Origin: Stephanodiscus triporus
Taxonomy: Eukaryota > Bacillariophyta > Thalassiosirophyceae > Thalassiosirales > Thalassiosiraceae
NCBI GenBank assembly: GCA_036939755.1
Contig: JALLAZ010000811.1
Span: 1-11,987, forward strand
Length of the DNA stretch: 11,987 nt
Direction of reading: 5' to 3'
The translations under genes and the position numbers were made by a program. Shown one piece after another: positions 10,775 through 11,987 of this stretch. Numbering within the stretch: position 1 is the first letter of the stretch; the number at the start of each line of letters is the position of its first letter. Below the pieces are notes generated by a model. That model was not told the origin of the DNA. It saw nothing but the letters and a program-made list of their open reading frames with translations, and ran no database searches.

Positions 10775-11987
10775 AGCGCTGGGAAGCTGATTCAAGGGCT
10801 GGATTCTCGCGCTGGGCCATCCGTGCTTTCGCGCTGAGGCCAGCTGATTCACATTTCAGGGTTGGATCCTTGCGCTAGGCCATCCATTGCCATCGCACCG
10901 AGGCCAACTATATCGTTGGATTCTCGCGCTGGGCCCTTCGATGCCATCACGCCGAGGCCAGCCAATTTCAGGGTTGGATCCTCATTTAGGCCATCCATTG
11001 CCATCGCGCCGAGGCCAACAATATCGTTGGATTCTCGCGCGGGGCCATTCGATGCCATCACACCGAGGCCAGCCGATTTCAGGGTTGGATCCTTGCGCTA
11101 GGCCATCCATTGCCATCGCGCCGAGGCCAACAATATCGTTGGATTCTCGCGCTGGGCCATTCGATGCCATTGCGCCGAGGCCAGCCGATTTCAGGGTTTG
11201 ATCCTCGTGCTAGGCCATCCATTGCCATTGCGCCGAGGCCAACTATATCATTGGATTCTTGCGCTGGGCCATTCGATGCCATCGCGCCGAGGCCAGCCGA
11301 TTGCAGGATTGGATCCTCGCGCTAGGCCATCCATTGCCATTGTGTCAGGGCCAGCGTTTGGATTCTCGCGCTGGGCCATTCGATGCCATCGCGCCGAGGC
11401 CGGCTGATTTTATTGTTGGATTCTCGCGCTAGGATCGCGCTGATGCCAACTAGTTCTGGAATCTTGCGCTAGGCCTTTCGTTGCTGTTGCGCCGAGGCCG
11501 GCTGAGTTTATTGTTGGATTCTCGCGCTAGGATCGCGCTGAGGCCAACTTATTTTAATAAATTTAATTTTTATTGTTGGAATCTCACGCTACCATTGCGC
11601 TGAGGCCACATAATTGTATTGTTGGATTCTCACGCTGTGCCATATGACACCATTGTGCCGAGGCCAACTAATTATATTTTTGGATTCTCGCGCTGGGCCA
11701 TATGATGCCATCAAGCCGAGACCAATTAATTTTATTGTTGATTCTTGCGCTGCCATCGCACCAAGGCAACTCAATTTTTTGGTTGATTCTCATGCTGCCA
11801 TTGCGCCGAGGCCAGCTTTTGTTGCTGGAATCTCGCGCTCGGCCATTCGTTGCCGTCGTGCCGAGGCCAGCTGATTTTATTGTTGGATTCTCGTGCTAGG
11901 CCATTCGCTGCCATCGCGCTGAGGCCAACTAATTTTATTGTTGGAATCTCACGCTACCATTGCGCTGAGGCCACATAATTGTATTGT
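10775..11987. repeat. GC-rich minisatellite, 58-bp basic unit, runs off the window
   Basis: More than 20 diverged units begin with TTGGATTCTCGCGCT and contain a GGCCATTCGATGCCAT-like middle and GCGCCGAGGCCA before an AT-richer end. From 10862 to 11309 the array alternates units of about 54 bp (TTGGATCC start) and 58 bp (TTGGATTC start), giving a 112-bp dimer repeated four times. From about 11358 the pattern changes to 58-bp units mixed with shortened forms of about 40-49 bp, most of which lack the middle GGCCATTCGATG part, plus one 62-bp form with an AT-rich insertion. GGCC near both ends of a unit lets each unit form an imperfect hairpin. The array continues past 11987, so its full length is unknown. 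Open frames across it are by-products of the repeat, since 112 is not divisible by three. Confidence 0.92.
11568..11987. repeat. 365-bp higher-order recurrence inside the minisatellite
   Basis: The 55 bases at 11568-11622 are repeated exactly at 11933-11987, up to the window edge, 365 bp apart. The units in between are clearly more diverged from each other. This implies a second-level repeat of about 365 bp made of several basic units. Only the start of the next copy is visible. Confidence 0.75.

Noticed and set aside
10849..11407. Repeated open frames (IAIAPRPTISLDSRAGPFDA-like peptides) across the minisatellite
   Set aside because: The 112-bp dimer shifts the frame at each turn, so no one frame persists; similar frames appear on both strands. 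This is repeat DNA rather than a repeat protein.
10775..11987. A CRISPR-like array
   Set aside because: The units are contiguous diverged tandem repeats without unique spacers, and the context is eukaryotic.

Overview
This window looks like nuclear DNA of a diatom, most likely a centric diatom of the Thalassiosira group. Three things point there. First, a gene remnant belongs to the MYND / RING-like / Sel1-repeat family that is greatly expanded in Thalassiosira-type genomes. Second, a Ty1/copia reverse-transcriptase fragment reads like the diatom CoDi lineages. Third, the genes are compact, GC-rich and apparently intronless, sit on alternating strands, and carry long runs of Asp, Gly, Ser and His/Gln. 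The species assignment is inference. One ambiguous base (N, 9371) shows that this is draft sequence, so single-base frameshifts should be read with care.

Layout: 1-430 is non-coding and full of short inverted repeats. 490-790 holds two diverged copies of one segment in front of the first gene. 933-2684 (+) encodes an NDUFAF7/MidA-type protein arginine methyltransferase of complex I assembly, whose N-terminal end is uncertain. 2775-3656 (-) is a decayed MYND/RING/Sel1 gene with three frameshifts and lost zinc ligands. 4034-6688 (+) encodes an 884-residue splicing-type protein that joins an S1 domain, RS-like tracts and an NKAP C-terminal domain. 6861-8843 (-) encodes the flavin monooxygenase COQ6 of ubiquinone synthesis. 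About 9205-10612 (+) is a truncated, stop-interrupted copia linker and reverse transcriptase. 10613-10738 is bounded by a 10-bp inverted repeat, and from about 10775 to the window edge runs a GC-rich minisatellite with a 58-bp basic unit and higher-order structure.

Two of the intact genes serve the mitochondrial respiratory chain: NDUFAF7 (complex I) and COQ6 (the quinone that complex I reduces). The third is nuclear RNA processing. They alternate in strand and are not an operon; their adjacency may be chance. The right third (9.2-12 kb) is a different compartment, lower in gene content and made of a retrotransposon remnant and satellite DNA. The most unusual protein is the S1-RS-NKAP fusion. 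The most unusual DNA is the minisatellite, with an alternating 54/58-bp dimer on its left and a 365-bp exact recurrence on its right. I found no convincing defence system, CRISPR array, rRNA or tRNA.
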